A stretch of DNA of 64,000 nucleotides from Jejuia algarum (GCA_947495775.1 CANMAQ010000005.1:1-64000); one strand, 5' to 3'. Counted from the first letter of the stretch, positions 17,847-27,357 are shown. The notes: generated from the letters alone by a model not told the origin. Program-made: numbers and translations.

Positions 17847-18525
17847 ATGAAAAGTATAATTAAAATATTGATTCTCTTCGTGACTTATACCTCTTTTGGC
17901 CAGGATATTAGTGCTAAATATTCTATTTTGATTAAAGAGATAATTACAAAAAGAGATGCTTTTATGTTTGAATATGAAAATTCAAATTCTATAAAAAAGG
18001 ACTCTATAATCCTTGATGCTCGCAATTATTTGATTCATACAATGGCTACTGAATTATTTCCTTATTGGTATGGAACAAAATGGGATTTTAATGGAACTAC
18101 AAGGATTCCAAGAAAAGGAAGAATTGCATGTGGCTATTTTGTAACTAATGTATTGACTGATGTAGGGTTTAATATTCCAAGAATAAAATGGGCACAGTCT
18201 GCATCAGAAGTGTTTATCAAAAAATTGGCAAACAATAAAGTTAAAAGGTTCACAAACGAACAAATCGCCAATGTTGAAAAATATCTTATTAATTCTGGAA
18301 AATGGACTTTATTTAGTCGGTCTTGATAACCATACGGGGTTTATTTATGTAAATAATAAAGAAGTTCGCTTTATTCATGCAGACTATTATGAACCAGAAA
18401 AAGGTGTTGTATCCGAAAAACTAGGTGCAGAGAGCCCTATTACTGATTCCGCATATAGAGTAATTGGAAAGCTAATGTCTCGAAAAATGATTCTTTCCTG
18501 GATAAACAAACAGGCAATTAATTAA
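17847..18525 (+). pseudogene. Frameshifted NlpC/P60-like exported protein
   Basis: Two overlapping frames make one protein. The first (17847–18326) has a signal peptide (MKSIIKILILFVTYTSFGQ), then WYGTKWDFNGTTRIP and IACGYFVTNVL, with the likely catalytic Cys in ACGYFV. The second (from about 18295 to 18525) supplies GLYLVGLDNHTGFIYV, with the likely catalytic His, and FIHADYYEP. The break lies in the A-run of GGAAAATGG near 18299–18307, where one extra base would explain it. The function is presumably a secreted cysteine hydrolase. A sequencing error cannot be excluded, because both halves are otherwise intact. Confidence 0.72.
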
Positions 18526-19031
18526 ATATGAACACAACTATTGCTTTTTCTACTGGTTTGACTATTGAGGAGGTGTAAAAATTAAAGGTTAAAAACTATA
18601 ATGTTTTTTAAGAGTAAAAAAGACTAAATGGCCTGCTTAATAAGGCTCATGATATATTCAATTTTTGAGTCGTTTTTTAAATGAATTTCAGACACTATCC
18701 TAAAAAGTGCGTAAGTTCAAAATTTCAGGACTAGGTTATTTATAACTTAATCCTGTTTTCAAATATAGCTAAAAATTGATTTAGTATCACTCCCCAATTC
18801 CTGATGGGCATTGTCCATTTTTTAGTACTTTCTCTGAGATGTTTGAAGCTGTTTTTTTGTTTTATCTTGATTTGTGTTTTTTGTTGTAAAGGTCATGTTG
18901 CGAATGGGGTAGTGGTTTGAACTGCCTTAGCAGCATTGAAGAAAAAGTGTAACTGAAGCATTCTCGTGCGTGAGAAACAAAGGTAATTCCACGCGTTAGT
19001 ATTGTTTTATAAAGTGTTTTTAGATTGCATT
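18526..19031. other. Intergenic with IS256-family debris
   Basis: The only recognisable content is the IS256-type transposase tail and terminal sequence listed at 18689–18835. From about 18840 to 19030 no frame or repeat is recognisable. Confidence 0.5.
18689..18835 (-). mobile_element. IS256-family transposase 3' remnant with terminal repeat
   Basis: Read on the minus strand, 18740–18823 encodes a tail KWTMPIRNWGVILNQF... ending ENRIKL and a stop. This is the typical C-terminus of IS256-family mutator transposases. Beyond the stop, CAGACACTATCCTAAAAAGT (from 18689) resembles the inverted-repeat end of such elements. Upstream of residue KW the frame decays into stops, and no other part of the element is present. 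Confidence 0.7.
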
Positions 19032-20597
19032 TTAGAAAGAAATTTTCACTAACCTTTTGTCTTTTTTTGTGCTTCCAAGAATAATGATTTCTGATTTATC
19101 ATTGTTTAAGGTACCATTACTTACTTGGTAGATAATTTCTGATTCGGCTGGCACCAATACATCGTAATCTAGAACACCCTCTGAGTCAAGAGATATAACA
19201 TATATATTAGGAGTTTTTTTATTATATTCTCCAAATTGAATTCGCCCATCAGAGATTTTTTTTATTTCTTCTGATGCATTTATCAAATGATAAATTTTAC
19301 CATTTCTTGAGATTGATCTAAACGATGAGTAATTTATCCCCCTTTGTGCTTTATTAATATTTCTTGCCCACAATAATCTTCCTTCTTGCGAAATTTTACA
19401 GGATACGATATCATTGAAATAATGTTTTATAGAAGTCTTTGTTGAATTAGCCGATGAAATTATAACAACTTTATGTTCTTCAGCATTTATGATTACATCT
19501 CCATTTTCATTCATAAACGCACTTCTAAACTCTAAATTATAAAGTTCTTTTTTTCTGTTTTTATCGCCATATTTATCAGCTAGAAATTGCTCTGAAAAGG
19601 GTTGAAAATATGCCCCTTTAGATTTCAATGTTGATGGATCGATAGCATACAATGAAACTCCTTTGTAGCGTGACTCTTTTTTATCAGAATAAAAACCAAC
19701 ACAAGATAATCTTCCATGATCTTTTATAATTTTTAAAGATCCGATATGCTGGTTTTGGGTATCTAAAATCAATTGTGATTCCCCCTCATTGTCTAGTTTA
19801 TATAATTCATAATGATAATTTATATCTTTCTTGGATTTTTTGTTAGTTACTTTAGAAATAAAGTGTAAAGAACCATTGGTATCATCTAAGTGTAAATCAT
19901 TAATTTTAAAGAATTTCTTTTTAATTTCTTTTTCAAAAGTATGCTCGGAAACAGGTTTAAATTGATTATCAAAAATATATGAACGAAGTTTTATTGTTTT
20001 ACCAAGTATAGGACGCACCACTATAGAAAAAAAGTGTTGTTTTTTAGAAAAAGAAATTTCTGCAATATTTTCTTCGTTTGACCAATCTGAGCTCGCATTA
20101 AAAAGATTATTCAATTTAATGGCTTTATAATATGATTTTAAAGGATAATTAAAAAAGTCTTTAAATTCTGTTTCATTAATTTGAATTAGTGTGTTTTTTT
20201 TGAAATTAAATTCACTTAATTCAGATGTTAAAACAATAAAATCATATGATTTTTCGTTTTTAAACGATTTTATGATATGAATTTTATTATTTGAAACCAT
20301 CATACCTTTGATAAGGTTGCCATCATCCTCTAAAGTATAACTTTTGATAAGTTTTAATTGACTATCATAGTGATCGATATAGTGACCTAAAAGCTTATCT
20401 CCAAATAATTTATGAAAGGATCTTAATACAACTAGTCCTCCTTTACCATCTGATTTGGAATCTTGAAGTATTGTGGTTTTTTTATCATCTTGAAAAATCT
20501 CACTTTTGATAACTTTTAAACCAAATTTATTCTCTTGAGCTATTCCTACCTGAGTAAGTAGTATCAGTATTAATAAAGTAAGTAGCCGTTTTTTCAT
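19032..20597 (-). CDS. Exported protein of unknown function, 521 aa
   Basis: The signal peptide is MKKRLLTLLILILLTQVGIA, followed by QENKFG. The mature part alternates short β-strand-like segments (for example GGLVVLRSFHK, KIHIIKSFKN, LSCVGFYSDK, IYVISLDSEG) with charged loops, which suggests a β-propeller-like repeat fold; no motif identifies a family. No sorting domain or lipobox is visible, so it is probably periplasmic. It stands alone between the IS256 remnant and the REP-like repeats. I do not recognise it. Confidence 0.75.
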   Translation of the reverse strand: MKKRLLTLLILILLTQVGIAQENKFGLKVIKSEIFQDDKKTTILQDSKSDGKGGLVVLRSFHKLFGDKLLGHYIDHYDSQLKLIKSYTLEDDGNLIKGMMVSNNKIHIIKSFKNEKSYDFIVLTSELSEFNFKKNTLIQINETEFKDFFNYPLKSYYKAIKLNNLFNASSDWSNEENIAEISFSKKQHFFSIVVRPILGKTIKLRSYIFDNQFKPVSEHTFEKEIKKKFFKINDLHLDDTNGSLHFISKVTNKKSKKDINYHYELYKLDNEGESQLILDTQNQHIGSLKIIKDHGRLSCVGFYSDKKESRYKGVSLYAIDPSTLKSKGAYFQPFSEQFLADKYGDKNRKKELYNLEFRSAFMNENGDVIINAEEHKVVIISSANSTKTSIKHYFNDIVSCKISQEGRLLWARNINKAQRGINYSSFRSISRNGKIYHLINASEEIKKISDGRIQFGEYNKKTPNIYVISLDSEGVLDYDVLVPAESEIIYQVSNGTLNNDKSEIIILGSTKKDKRLVKISF

Positions 20598-20952
20598 TAT
20601 AGTCTCCCTTGATCAATTGTTACTTTTCAAATTTATTAATATTTATGAATAAAAAAGAAGCTACTATAAATAAATTTACAACAAAACACCAAAGATTTTC
20701 ATTGAAATAGCTTCTTCAACTCAAATACGTAAACTAAAAGCTAGGGACAAAGATCTTATAGTCATAGATTAAAAATCAGAATATAAGGGTGTTGATAATA
20801 AGTGTCATTTTTTTGAATTTTACCTTCAGATTTAACCACCTGATGGCGCTAGTTTGTCCACGTAACGGCTACCGCAAGTTTGTAACTTGTGGCGGTAACA
20901 GTGAGGAAATAAAGAAGAGAATAAAAGCTTTTACGGATACATAAGGGCTTTT

Positions 20953-21110
20953 TTATTGAGCGAGTTTTTGGACTTTCTTTTTAGTGACAAAGAGGTCAAT
21001 TAGTTTTTTAATAGTGGTTCTGTCGTCCTCATTCATGAGTTCCACTTCCTTAAATTGCTGTAACAGTTCATTATCGTCAATAACGTTCTCTGCTTTATCG
21101 TTTAACGAGC
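20953..21110 (-). pseudogene. C-terminal remnant of an XRE-type regulator gene
   Basis: The minus strand reads NDKAENVIDDNELLQQFKEV, then ELMNEDDRTTIKKLIDLF and KKKVQKLAQ with a stop at 20953. This is the tail usual for short helix-turn-helix regulators in Flavobacteriaceae. The DNA-binding half is missing: the frame is cut at about 21110, where the second REP-like block begins. A weaker copy of the last 20 codons recurs at about 21215–21280. Confidence 0.65.
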
Positions 21111-21214
21111 CCCTGATGGCGCGAGTTTAACACGCACTGGCTATCGCAAGTTTATAACTTGTAGCGGTAACAGTGAGAAAAAATAAAAGCTTTTACGGAA
21201 ACGAAAAGACTTTT

Positions 21215-21280
21215 TTTATTGCGCAAGTTTTTGGATTTTCTTTTTTGAAATAAAGACTATCGATTAATTTTTTAAAGAAC
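21215..21280 (-). pseudogene. Second decayed copy of the same regulator tail
   Basis: The minus strand reads FKKLIDSLYFKKENPKT, an imperfect match to IKKLIDLFVTKKKVQKL of the neighbouring remnant, with frame disruption. Like the first copy it directly follows the AAAAGCTTTTACGG part of a REP-like block. The REP block and regulator tail were therefore duplicated together. Confidence 0.5.
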
Positions 21281-21379
21281 CCCCCAGAGTCCTGCTAGCG
21301 CTAGTATTTACTAGTGCCGTTACGAGTAAGAATAACAAAGAGCTATGCTGAGACGTATAGCTTTTTGTATTTTAGGGCT

Positions 21380-21890
21380 ATGAGCAGGAAGTACAAATTT
21401 CATAACAAAGGCAGTCTATATTTTGTAAGCTTTACCACGATAAATTGGACAGATGTCTTTACGAGAGAGTTCTATTTTAATGTATTACGAGAAAGCGTAA
21501 ACTATTGCAGAAAAGAAAAGGGCATGGAATTATATCGTTACTGTTTTATGCCAAGCCATTTACATTTAATATTCAAGTCGGCAAACGAACAGCCATCATA
21601 ACTATTAAGAGATTTTAAACGTCATATATCTAAAAAAGTAATAAAAGCTATAGAAAGCAATTCAGAAGAAAGCCGTAAAGAGTGGTTGTTGTAGATGTTT
21701 AAACGAGCAAGGAGAAAAGAACGCTACAACAAGCAAATACCAATTTTGGCAGCACGATAACAAACCCATAGCGCTATGGAGCGAAAACGTTATCAAACAA
21801 AAAATAGATGATATCCATAACAATCCAGTAGCAAATGGTTTTGTAACCAACCCAATAGATTAGAAGTGCACGAGTGCCTAAAATTACATG
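21380..21890 (+). pseudogene. REP-associated tyrosine transposase (RAYT), broken
   Basis: The frame starts MSRKYKFHNKGSLYFVSFTT and includes the HUH-type motif PSHLHLIF. It meets a stop (TAA, about 21599) after EQPS, then continues in frame with LLRDFKRHISKKVIKAIES and a second stop. A frameshift near 21735 leads to YQFWQHDNKPIALWSENV and NPVANGFVTNPID, the usual end of the family. At least four disabling lesions are present. RAYTs are single-strand DNA transposases linked to REP palindromes, which lie just upstream here. Confidence 0.82.
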
Positions 21891-22303
21891 TTCCACAACA
21901 AGTCTAGATTGTATTTTATGCCTTTTGTTGTGGTAAGCGGGTTAGATGTATATTGGCCGATATATGTATTCTACTGTCTTGGCAGATCCTTTAAACCTAA
22001 AAAAGGACAATATTGTTTTATGTAGGCGACTGTTTTGTAGCCTAATTGTAAATTATAATTTAGTATTGCCAAAAGGTATTCTGGCGTATTTTTTGTGACC
22101 TGTGTTGTCGTAGCGTCTTCTATCAATCAAATATACGTTTAGGCGTAATTAAACGCGAAGTACTCGTTATTGGTAGTTTAGATAGTGTGCTACTTATAAA
22201 AGGCGTGAAAATTATAGAAACCTTATATAAATAAAGGTAAAACCTTATGCCATGTTTGGATTTAAAATTATTTTTGCATAAAGTCTTCCATATTAAGAAA
22301 ATT
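21891..22303. other. Intergenic with a possible decayed C-terminal fragment
   Basis: No complete gene is seen. A short open frame near 22118–22232 (plus) reads RLGVIKREVLVIGSLDSV... and ends ETLYK before a TAA. It looks protein-like but has no start and no family I can name, and is probably debris left by the neighbouring rearrangements. Confidence 0.35.
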
Positions 22304-23077
22304 ATGAAAAAAATACTGTGGTTGGTGTCTCTTGCTTTTGTGTGCGTCGCATTTGGACCAGATTTACAAAAAAAAGTGATACGTACTAGTGATGGTTTTG
22401 ATGTGGAATGTTATATTTCTCCAACAAAGTTAAAACGGTACAATTCTAAAAAAATGTACCATTGGTTCAGATCGGGAAGATTGCATCAAACTGTGGCCAG
22501 TGCTGGTGGTTATGTATTGCATAAAGAGTATTTAAAATACTACAGGTCTAATCAAATTGCAGAGGAGGGAACGTTTAGTTACGGCCTTAAAGTAGGCGCT
22601 TGGAGAACATGGCATGAAAATGGCATTCCAAAAACAATAGAACATTGGAGAAATGGTTATAGAGATGGAAAATTTATAGCTTACGATTCCCTAGGAAAAA
22701 CAACACTTACAGGAGCGTATACATATAATTTGAAATCGGGATATTGGATAGACCATATCACCAAAGACAGTACATATTACAAAGGCGAAGATAGTTTTAA
22801 AGAGAGACCATTAAACTTAATAGAACGTACATTAAGAAAAAAAGACTCTTTAGAGAAAGTTGAAATAAAACGCGAAAGAGTCGCGCAGCGCTATAAAGAT
22901 TCTGTGGGTAGAGTAGAACGTAAAGTGGCACGACGTTTAAAGCGCAAGAACGATTCTATAGCACGCGTTAAGCAAAAAGCAGACAAGCGTACTCAAAAAC
23001 GTCTTGATTCTATAAATAAAAGTAAAGCTCCAAAAACGAGTGTCCTGGATAAAATATTTAAGAAGAAAGCGAACTAG
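22304..23077 (+). CDS. Exported MORN-variant repeat protein
   Basis: The 257-aa protein starts MKKILWLVSLAFVCVAFG, a signal sequence; the longer frame from 22247 adds 19 residues ahead of it and is not preferred. Central repeats EEGTFSYGLKVGAWRTWHEN, then YRDGKFIAYDS and LTGAYTYNLKSGYW are MORN-variant (YwqK-like) units at about 85–150. The C-terminal third is a highly charged Lys/Arg/Asp helix (about 175–257) rich in RKDSLEK- and KRKNDSIARV-type runs, which may bind the envelope or nucleic acid. Function unknown. The gene is followed by a terminator. Confidence 0.72.
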   Translation: MKKILWLVSLAFVCVAFGPDLQKKVIRTSDGFDVECYISPTKLKRYNSKKMYHWFRSGRLHQTVASAGGYVLHKEYLKYYRSNQIAEEGTFSYGLKVGAWRTWHENGIPKTIEHWRNGYRDGKFIAYDSLGKTTLTGAYTYNLKSGYWIDHITKDSTYYKGEDSFKERPLNLIERTLRKKDSLEKVEIKRERVAQRYKDSVGRVERKVARRLKRKNDSIARVKQKADKRTQKRLDSINKSKAPKTSVLDKIFKKKAN

Positions 23078-23177
23078 TTAAAAATTAAATGGTGTCAACT
23101 GTGACGTACTAACGGTTAGGTTGCTTTTATAATAAGGAGACGTCTAATAAAAAAAAGCCTTATACAAGTAATAGATT

Positions 23178-23208
23178 AAAAGGTAGTGTTTTATAATGCT
23201 GCCTTTTT
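23178..23208 (+). terminator. Terminator of the MORN-repeat gene
   Basis: AAAAGGTAG pairs with CTGCCTTTT (one G·T) around a 12-nt loop and runs into a T-tract on the plus strand. Confidence 0.65.
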
Positions 23209-23297
23209 GTTAAAAAGAAAACGGCCTAAAAAAGCTTTTTAAATAGATGGTTCTTAATACAAGATGTTCCAGTGTGATATTAGTCTTTATTAACGTA

Positions 23298-23323
23298 TAA
23301 AGCCTAGCATATGCTAGGCTTTA
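23298..23323 (-). terminator. Perfect 26-bp palindrome, terminator of the purA cluster
   Basis: TAAAGCCTAGCAT and its exact reverse complement abut, forming a stem of up to 13 bp just 28 bp beyond the purA stop. The symmetric sequence could terminate from either side in this convergent gap. Confidence 0.65.
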
Positions 23324-23351
23324 GATGAATTAGTAGTATATGTTTTAAATC

Positions 23352-24626
23352 TTAAGATCTAAAAATCGTTTGTTTTCTATCTGGACCTACAGAAACAATA
23401 GTAATAGGGGTTTCTAATTCTTTTTCAAGAAACTGGATGTAGGCGTTTAAAGCATCTGGCAATTGAGAAGCTTCAGACATTCCTGTTAAATCTTCACTCC
23501 ATCCTTTAAAATCGGTATAGATAGGTGTTACGTTCTCCGGCTCTATATTGTACGGTAAATGCTTAATCGTTTCACCTTTGTACTTGTATGCGGTACATAC
23601 CTTAAGCGTTTCGAAACCAGAAAGTACATCGCCTTTCATCATCATTAACTGAGTTACTCCGTTAACTTGACAAGCGTATTTTAAAGCGACCAAATCTAAC
23701 CAACCACAACGTCTTGGACGTCCTGTAGTAGCTCCAAATTCATGCCCCACTTTTGCCATTGTAGCACCGTCGTCATCAAATAATTCGGTAGGGAATGGGC
23801 CAGAACCCACACGAGTTGTATAGGCTTTAAAAATACCGAAGACCTCACCAATTTGGTTAGGGGCAACGCCTAAACCTGTACAGGCACCAGCAGCTGTTGT
23901 ATTACTAGAGGTTACAAACGGATAGGTTCCGAAATCGATGTCTAATAAAGAGCCTTGAGCGCCTTCTGCTAATATGGTTTTGTTTGCTTTTTGTGCTTGG
24001 TATACATACTCTTCAGAGTCTATAAACGTTAACGATTTTAAAACGTCTACAGCCGCAAAGAAATCGGCTTCTAACTCGTTTAAGTCGTATTCTATTTTTG
24101 CATCGTAATACGCAATCATAGATTCGTGCTTATCGGCAAGCGCTCTATAGCGTTCTTTCCAATCGCTTAATTCTAAATCGCCCACACGAATACCGTTTCT
24201 ACCTGTTTTGTCCATGTATGTTGGACCAATACCTTTTAAAGTAGAGCCAATTTTAGCTTTTCCCTTAGCGGCTTCGCTTGCGGCATCTAGTAAACGGTGT
24301 GTTGGTAATATAATATGTGCTTTTCTTGAAATTAATAAGGACTTTCTGTAATCGACATCCTGTTCTTCAAGTTTATCTAATTCTTTTTTAAAAATAACAG
24401 GATCTATAACAACACCATTACCGACTAAGTTTGTCGCATCATCATGAAAAATTCCTGAGGGAATGGTATGTAAAACATGTTTTTTACCATTAAAAACCAA
24501 AGTGTGTCCAGCATTGGGACCCCCTTGAAAACGTGCTATGATATTGTAATTATTAGTTAATACGTCAACAATTTTTCCTTTGCCTTCGTCTCCCCATTGT
24601 AGTCCTAGTAGTAAATCTACTGCCAT
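23352..24626 (-). CDS. purA: Adenylosuccinate synthase
   Basis: The 424-aa enzyme joins IMP and aspartate using GTP, the first step from IMP to AMP. Family motifs are present: QWGDEGKGK (N-terminal P-loop, about 9–17), GGPNAGHT (about 35–42), GSTLKGIGP, GAQGSLLDIDFG, TGRPRRCGW and the C-terminal SVGPDRKQTI. Length and start are standard. It is the last gene of a five-gene minus-strand cluster, 12 bp after the Fur-type gene. Confidence 0.97.
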   Translation of the reverse strand: MAVDLLLGLQWGDEGKGKIVDVLTNNYNIIARFQGGPNAGHTLVFNGKKHVLHTIPSGIFHDDATNLVGNGVVIDPVIFKKELDKLEEQDVDYRKSLLISRKAHIILPTHRLLDAASEAAKGKAKIGSTLKGIGPTYMDKTGRNGIRVGDLELSDWKERYRALADKHESMIAYYDAKIEYDLNELEADFFAAVDVLKSLTFIDSEEYVYQAQKANKTILAEGAQGSLLDIDFGTYPFVTSSNTTAAGACTGLGVAPNQIGEVFGIFKAYTTRVGSGPFPTELFDDDGATMAKVGHEFGATTGRPRRCGWLDLVALKYACQVNGVTQLMMMKGDVLSGFETLKVCTAYKYKGETIKHLPYNIEPENVTPIYTDFKGWSEDLTGMSEASQLPDALNAYIQFLEKELETPITIVSVGPDRKQTIFRS

Positions 24627-24638
24627 TGTATTATAAAA

Positions 24639-25112
24639 TTAGTTAGTGTCTTCCTGATCGGTTTCAGGAGATTTTCGATTTCCGTAAAAATAAAGTGAAT
24701 GGTTATTTATTTCAATATTGAAAACTTCTTCAATAGTTTTCTTAATAGACTGAATTCTGGGATCGCAGAATTCTATAACCTCGCCAGTATCTGTTAAGAT
24801 CACGTGGTCATGCTGTCTGTCAAAATATGATTTTTCGTAATGGGCTTGGTTTTGACCGAATTGATGTTTTCTAACCAAACCACATTCTAAAAGTAATTCT
24901 ATAGTATTATAAAGTGTTGCACGCGATACCCTATACTTTTTATTTTTCATATTAAGGTACAGCGATTCGATATCAAAATGTTCTGTGCTATTGTAAATTT
25001 CTTGTAGAATAGCATAGCGCTCAGGTGTTTTCCTGTGCCCTTTTGTTTCTAAAAAGGTTGTAAATACGTTTTTTACAATCTCTTGATTTTTATTTTCTGT
25101 AGTCGAATCCAT
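24639..25112 (-). CDS. fur: Fur-family transcriptional regulator (housekeeping copy)
   Basis: The 157-aa protein has the winged-helix half (VSRATLYNTIELLLECGLV, about 56–74) and the sensory half (HDHVILTDTGEVIEFCD, about 95–111). The first CxxC of classical Fur is replaced: where others have C-T-D-C, this reads L-T-D-T. The C-terminal CxxC is absent too, so the structural zinc site is missing while the His/Asp/Glu regulatory site is kept. Gene order with relA/spoT and purA is usual for Flavobacteriaceae. It probably senses iron, but this is not proven. Confidence 0.88.
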   Translation of the reverse strand: MDSTTENKNQEIVKNVFTTFLETKGHRKTPERYAILQEIYNSTEHFDIESLYLNMKNKKYRVSRATLYNTIELLLECGLVRKHQFGQNQAHYEKSYFDRQHDHVILTDTGEVIEFCDPRIQSIKKTIEEVFNIEINNHSLYFYGNRKSPETDQEDTN

Positions 25113-25137
25113 AATTGCGAGGCAAATTTACACTTTT

Positions 25138-27357
25138 TTAAATTCTGGAAACCTTATCGATACCATTAATTTTTTTAAGTTTCTCTAATATGCGTTTTAA
25201 TATGGCTTTATTTTTAACCACAAGCTTTATTTTGCCAGAAAACAGCCCGTCATCAGTCTCAAAACTAAGACTTTTCATGTTAACGTGCATATTGTTAGAT
25301 ATTACAGCAGTAATGTCACTAACTAAGCCTAATTGATCTATACCCGAAATTGTAATTTCGGTAGCGTAATCCTGTTGTGTAGAGTCTATCCACTTGGCAA
25401 TCATAATGCGATAGGCGTAATTAGACTGTAAACTTAAAGCATTAGGACAATTGTGTTTGTGCACTTTTATACCTTCCGATACGGTTAAGAAGCCAAAAAC
25501 ATCATCCCCAGGTATAGGGTTGCAGCAATTGGAAATTTTATAATCTAACTTTTCCTGTTCCTTACCAAATACAAGAGAATCGAAATTTGAAGTAATTTCG
25601 TCCTTTTCTAACTCTTCTTTAGAGATGGATTGCTTTCTGGTTATTTTATTTTTAAAGAAGCTCATAAGAACATTAGTTCTAGATGAGGCAAAGTCTTTAA
25701 GCATAATATTGTCTATAGAACCAATACCAACACGGTAAAACAGATCTAAACTTGTTTTTAAATTAAAATGACGAACCAGATCGTTTACCGAAGATTCGTT
25801 AAGCGTAATTTTAAGTTGTTTTAATTTACGTCTTAATATTTCTTTACCTTCTTCGCCTACCAGTTTGCGGTCTTCTCGTAATGCCGATTTTATTTTGGCT
25901 CTTGCTCGTGCTGTAGTGGCGTAGTTTAACCAGTTGGCATTTGGTTTTGCACTGCTAGAAGTCACGACTTCTACTTGGTCGCCACTTTTTAATTCATGAC
26001 TTAAGGGCACGAGTTTATTATTTACTCTGGCGCCACGGGTGTGCATACCTACTTCGGTATGGATATGAAATGCAAAATCTAAAGAAGTGGCCCCCTTAGG
26101 TAGCGATTTAAGTTCCCCTTTGGGCGTAAATACAAAGATTTCTTGCGAATAGAGGTTCAATTTAAATTGTTCTACAAAATCAACCGCATTCATCGTTGGG
26201 TTTTCTAACGCCTCTTGAAGTCTGTTAATCCAACTTTCTAAATTGTCTTCTTTTTCGTCTTGTTGTTTGTATTTGTAGTGTGCTGCATAACCTTTTTCGG
26301 CAATTTCATTCATGCGCTCACTGCGTATCTGTACTTCAACCCAATTGCCTTTAGGGCCCATTACGGTAATGTGTAATGCTTCATAACCAGTGCCTTTAGG
26401 CGATGAAATCCAATCGCGCAAACGTAGAGGGTTTGGTCTAAAGTGATCTGTAACAATAGAATATATTTTCCATGCTAAGAATTTTTCGTTGTAATCGTCA
26501 CTTTCGTAAATAATGCGAATGGCGAATTTATCATAAACCTCATCGAAAGTCACGCCTTGATTTAGCATCTTCCGACGTATCGAAAATATAGATTTAGGAC
26601 GCCCTTTTATGGTATAAGTGAAGTCTTCTTTGTCTAAAGATTTTCTAATAACATCGCTAAACTGTTCGATATAAAGATCTTGCTCCTCTTTACTTTCCTT
26701 AATTTTGGTAAGGATGTCATTGTAAACTTCAGGTTCTGTATATTTAAGTGCTAAATCTTCTAAGTCTGTTTTAATATTATACAACCCAATTCTATGCGCT
26801 AGAGGGGCATAGATATAGAGGGTTTCCGAAGCAATTTTCACCTGTTTGTCGGGGCGCATGGCATCCATGGTCTGCATATTGTGCAAACGGTCTGCCATTT
26901 TAATAATGATAACCCGTACATCATCATTTAAAGTTAAAAGCATTTTTCGGAAATTCTCGGCTTGTAACGAGACGTCCATGTCTTTTTCTTTACTTAAAGA
27001 TGATATTTTGGTGAGCCCATCTACAATACGCGCTACCGTCTCCCCAAAGAGCTGTTCGATATCATTAATACCATAATCATCAGAATCTTCTACAACATCG
27101 TGTAATAAGGCAGCAGCAATAGAAGTGGCGTCCAGTCCAATTTCTTCAGCTACAATTTTAGCGACTGCAATAGGGTGAAAAATATAAGCTTCTCCAGATT
27201 TGCGACGCTGCGTTTTATGAGCATCTAAGGCGACCTCAAATGCTTTTCTAATAAGTTTTTTATCCTCGGTAGAAAGTGTAGTATAGCTTACCTTTAAAAG
27301 GTGTTTATACGCATTGGTAATGGCTGCGTTTTCTTTTTCGATGTCTTCTTCGGTCAT
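25138..27357 (-). CDS. spoT: Bifunctional (p)ppGpp synthetase/hydrolase (RelA/SpoT)
   Basis: The 739-aa Rel protein controls the stringent response. The hydrolase HD domain is intact (FHPIAVAKIVAEE, LLHDVVEDSD and KMADRLHNMQTM, about 60–165). The synthetase domain has GRPKSIFSIRRKM, PKGTGYEALH and EVQIRSERMNEIAEKG (about 250–385). TGS (about 410–470) and a C-terminal ACT domain (about 660–739) follow. Both active sites look functional, as expected for the single long Rel of Bacteroidota. It lies between rdgB and fur. Confidence 0.95.
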   Translation of the reverse strand: MTEEDIEKENAAITNAYKHLLKVSYTTLSTEDKKLIRKAFEVALDAHKTQRRKSGEAYIFHPIAVAKIVAEEIGLDATSIAAALLHDVVEDSDDYGINDIEQLFGETVARIVDGLTKISSLSKEKDMDVSLQAENFRKMLLTLNDDVRVIIIKMADRLHNMQTMDAMRPDKQVKIASETLYIYAPLAHRIGLYNIKTDLEDLALKYTEPEVYNDILTKIKESKEEQDLYIEQFSDVIRKSLDKEDFTYTIKGRPKSIFSIRRKMLNQGVTFDEVYDKFAIRIIYESDDYNEKFLAWKIYSIVTDHFRPNPLRLRDWISSPKGTGYEALHITVMGPKGNWVEVQIRSERMNEIAEKGYAAHYKYKQQDEKEDNLESWINRLQEALENPTMNAVDFVEQFKLNLYSQEIFVFTPKGELKSLPKGATSLDFAFHIHTEVGMHTRGARVNNKLVPLSHELKSGDQVEVVTSSSAKPNANWLNYATTARARAKIKSALREDRKLVGEEGKEILRRKLKQLKITLNESSVNDLVRHFNLKTSLDLFYRVGIGSIDNIMLKDFASSRTNVLMSFFKNKITRKQSISKEELEKDEITSNFDSLVFGKEQEKLDYKISNCCNPIPGDDVFGFLTVSEGIKVHKHNCPNALSLQSNYAYRIMIAKWIDSTQQDYATEITISGIDQLGLVSDITAVISNNMHVNMKSLSFETDDGLFSGKIKLVVKNKAILKRILEKLKKINGIDKVSRI

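Larger units (their letters stand above)
20598..21379. repeat. REP-like repeats interleaved with regulator-gene debris
   Basis: Two related blocks begin with CTGATGGCGC at about 20840 and 21113 and contain a hairpin (CTACCGCAAGTT...AACTTGTGGCGGTA at 20869–20898; TATCGCAAGTT...AACTTGTAGCGGTA at about 21142–21169). They continue with CAGTGAG and AAAAGCTTTTACGGA. A third, shorter hairpin, CTAGTATTTACTAG (21301–21314), precedes the transposase remnant. The blocks resemble REP/BIME units mobilised by the adjoining RAYT-type transposase. From 20598 to 20840 nothing is recognised. Confidence 0.65.
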
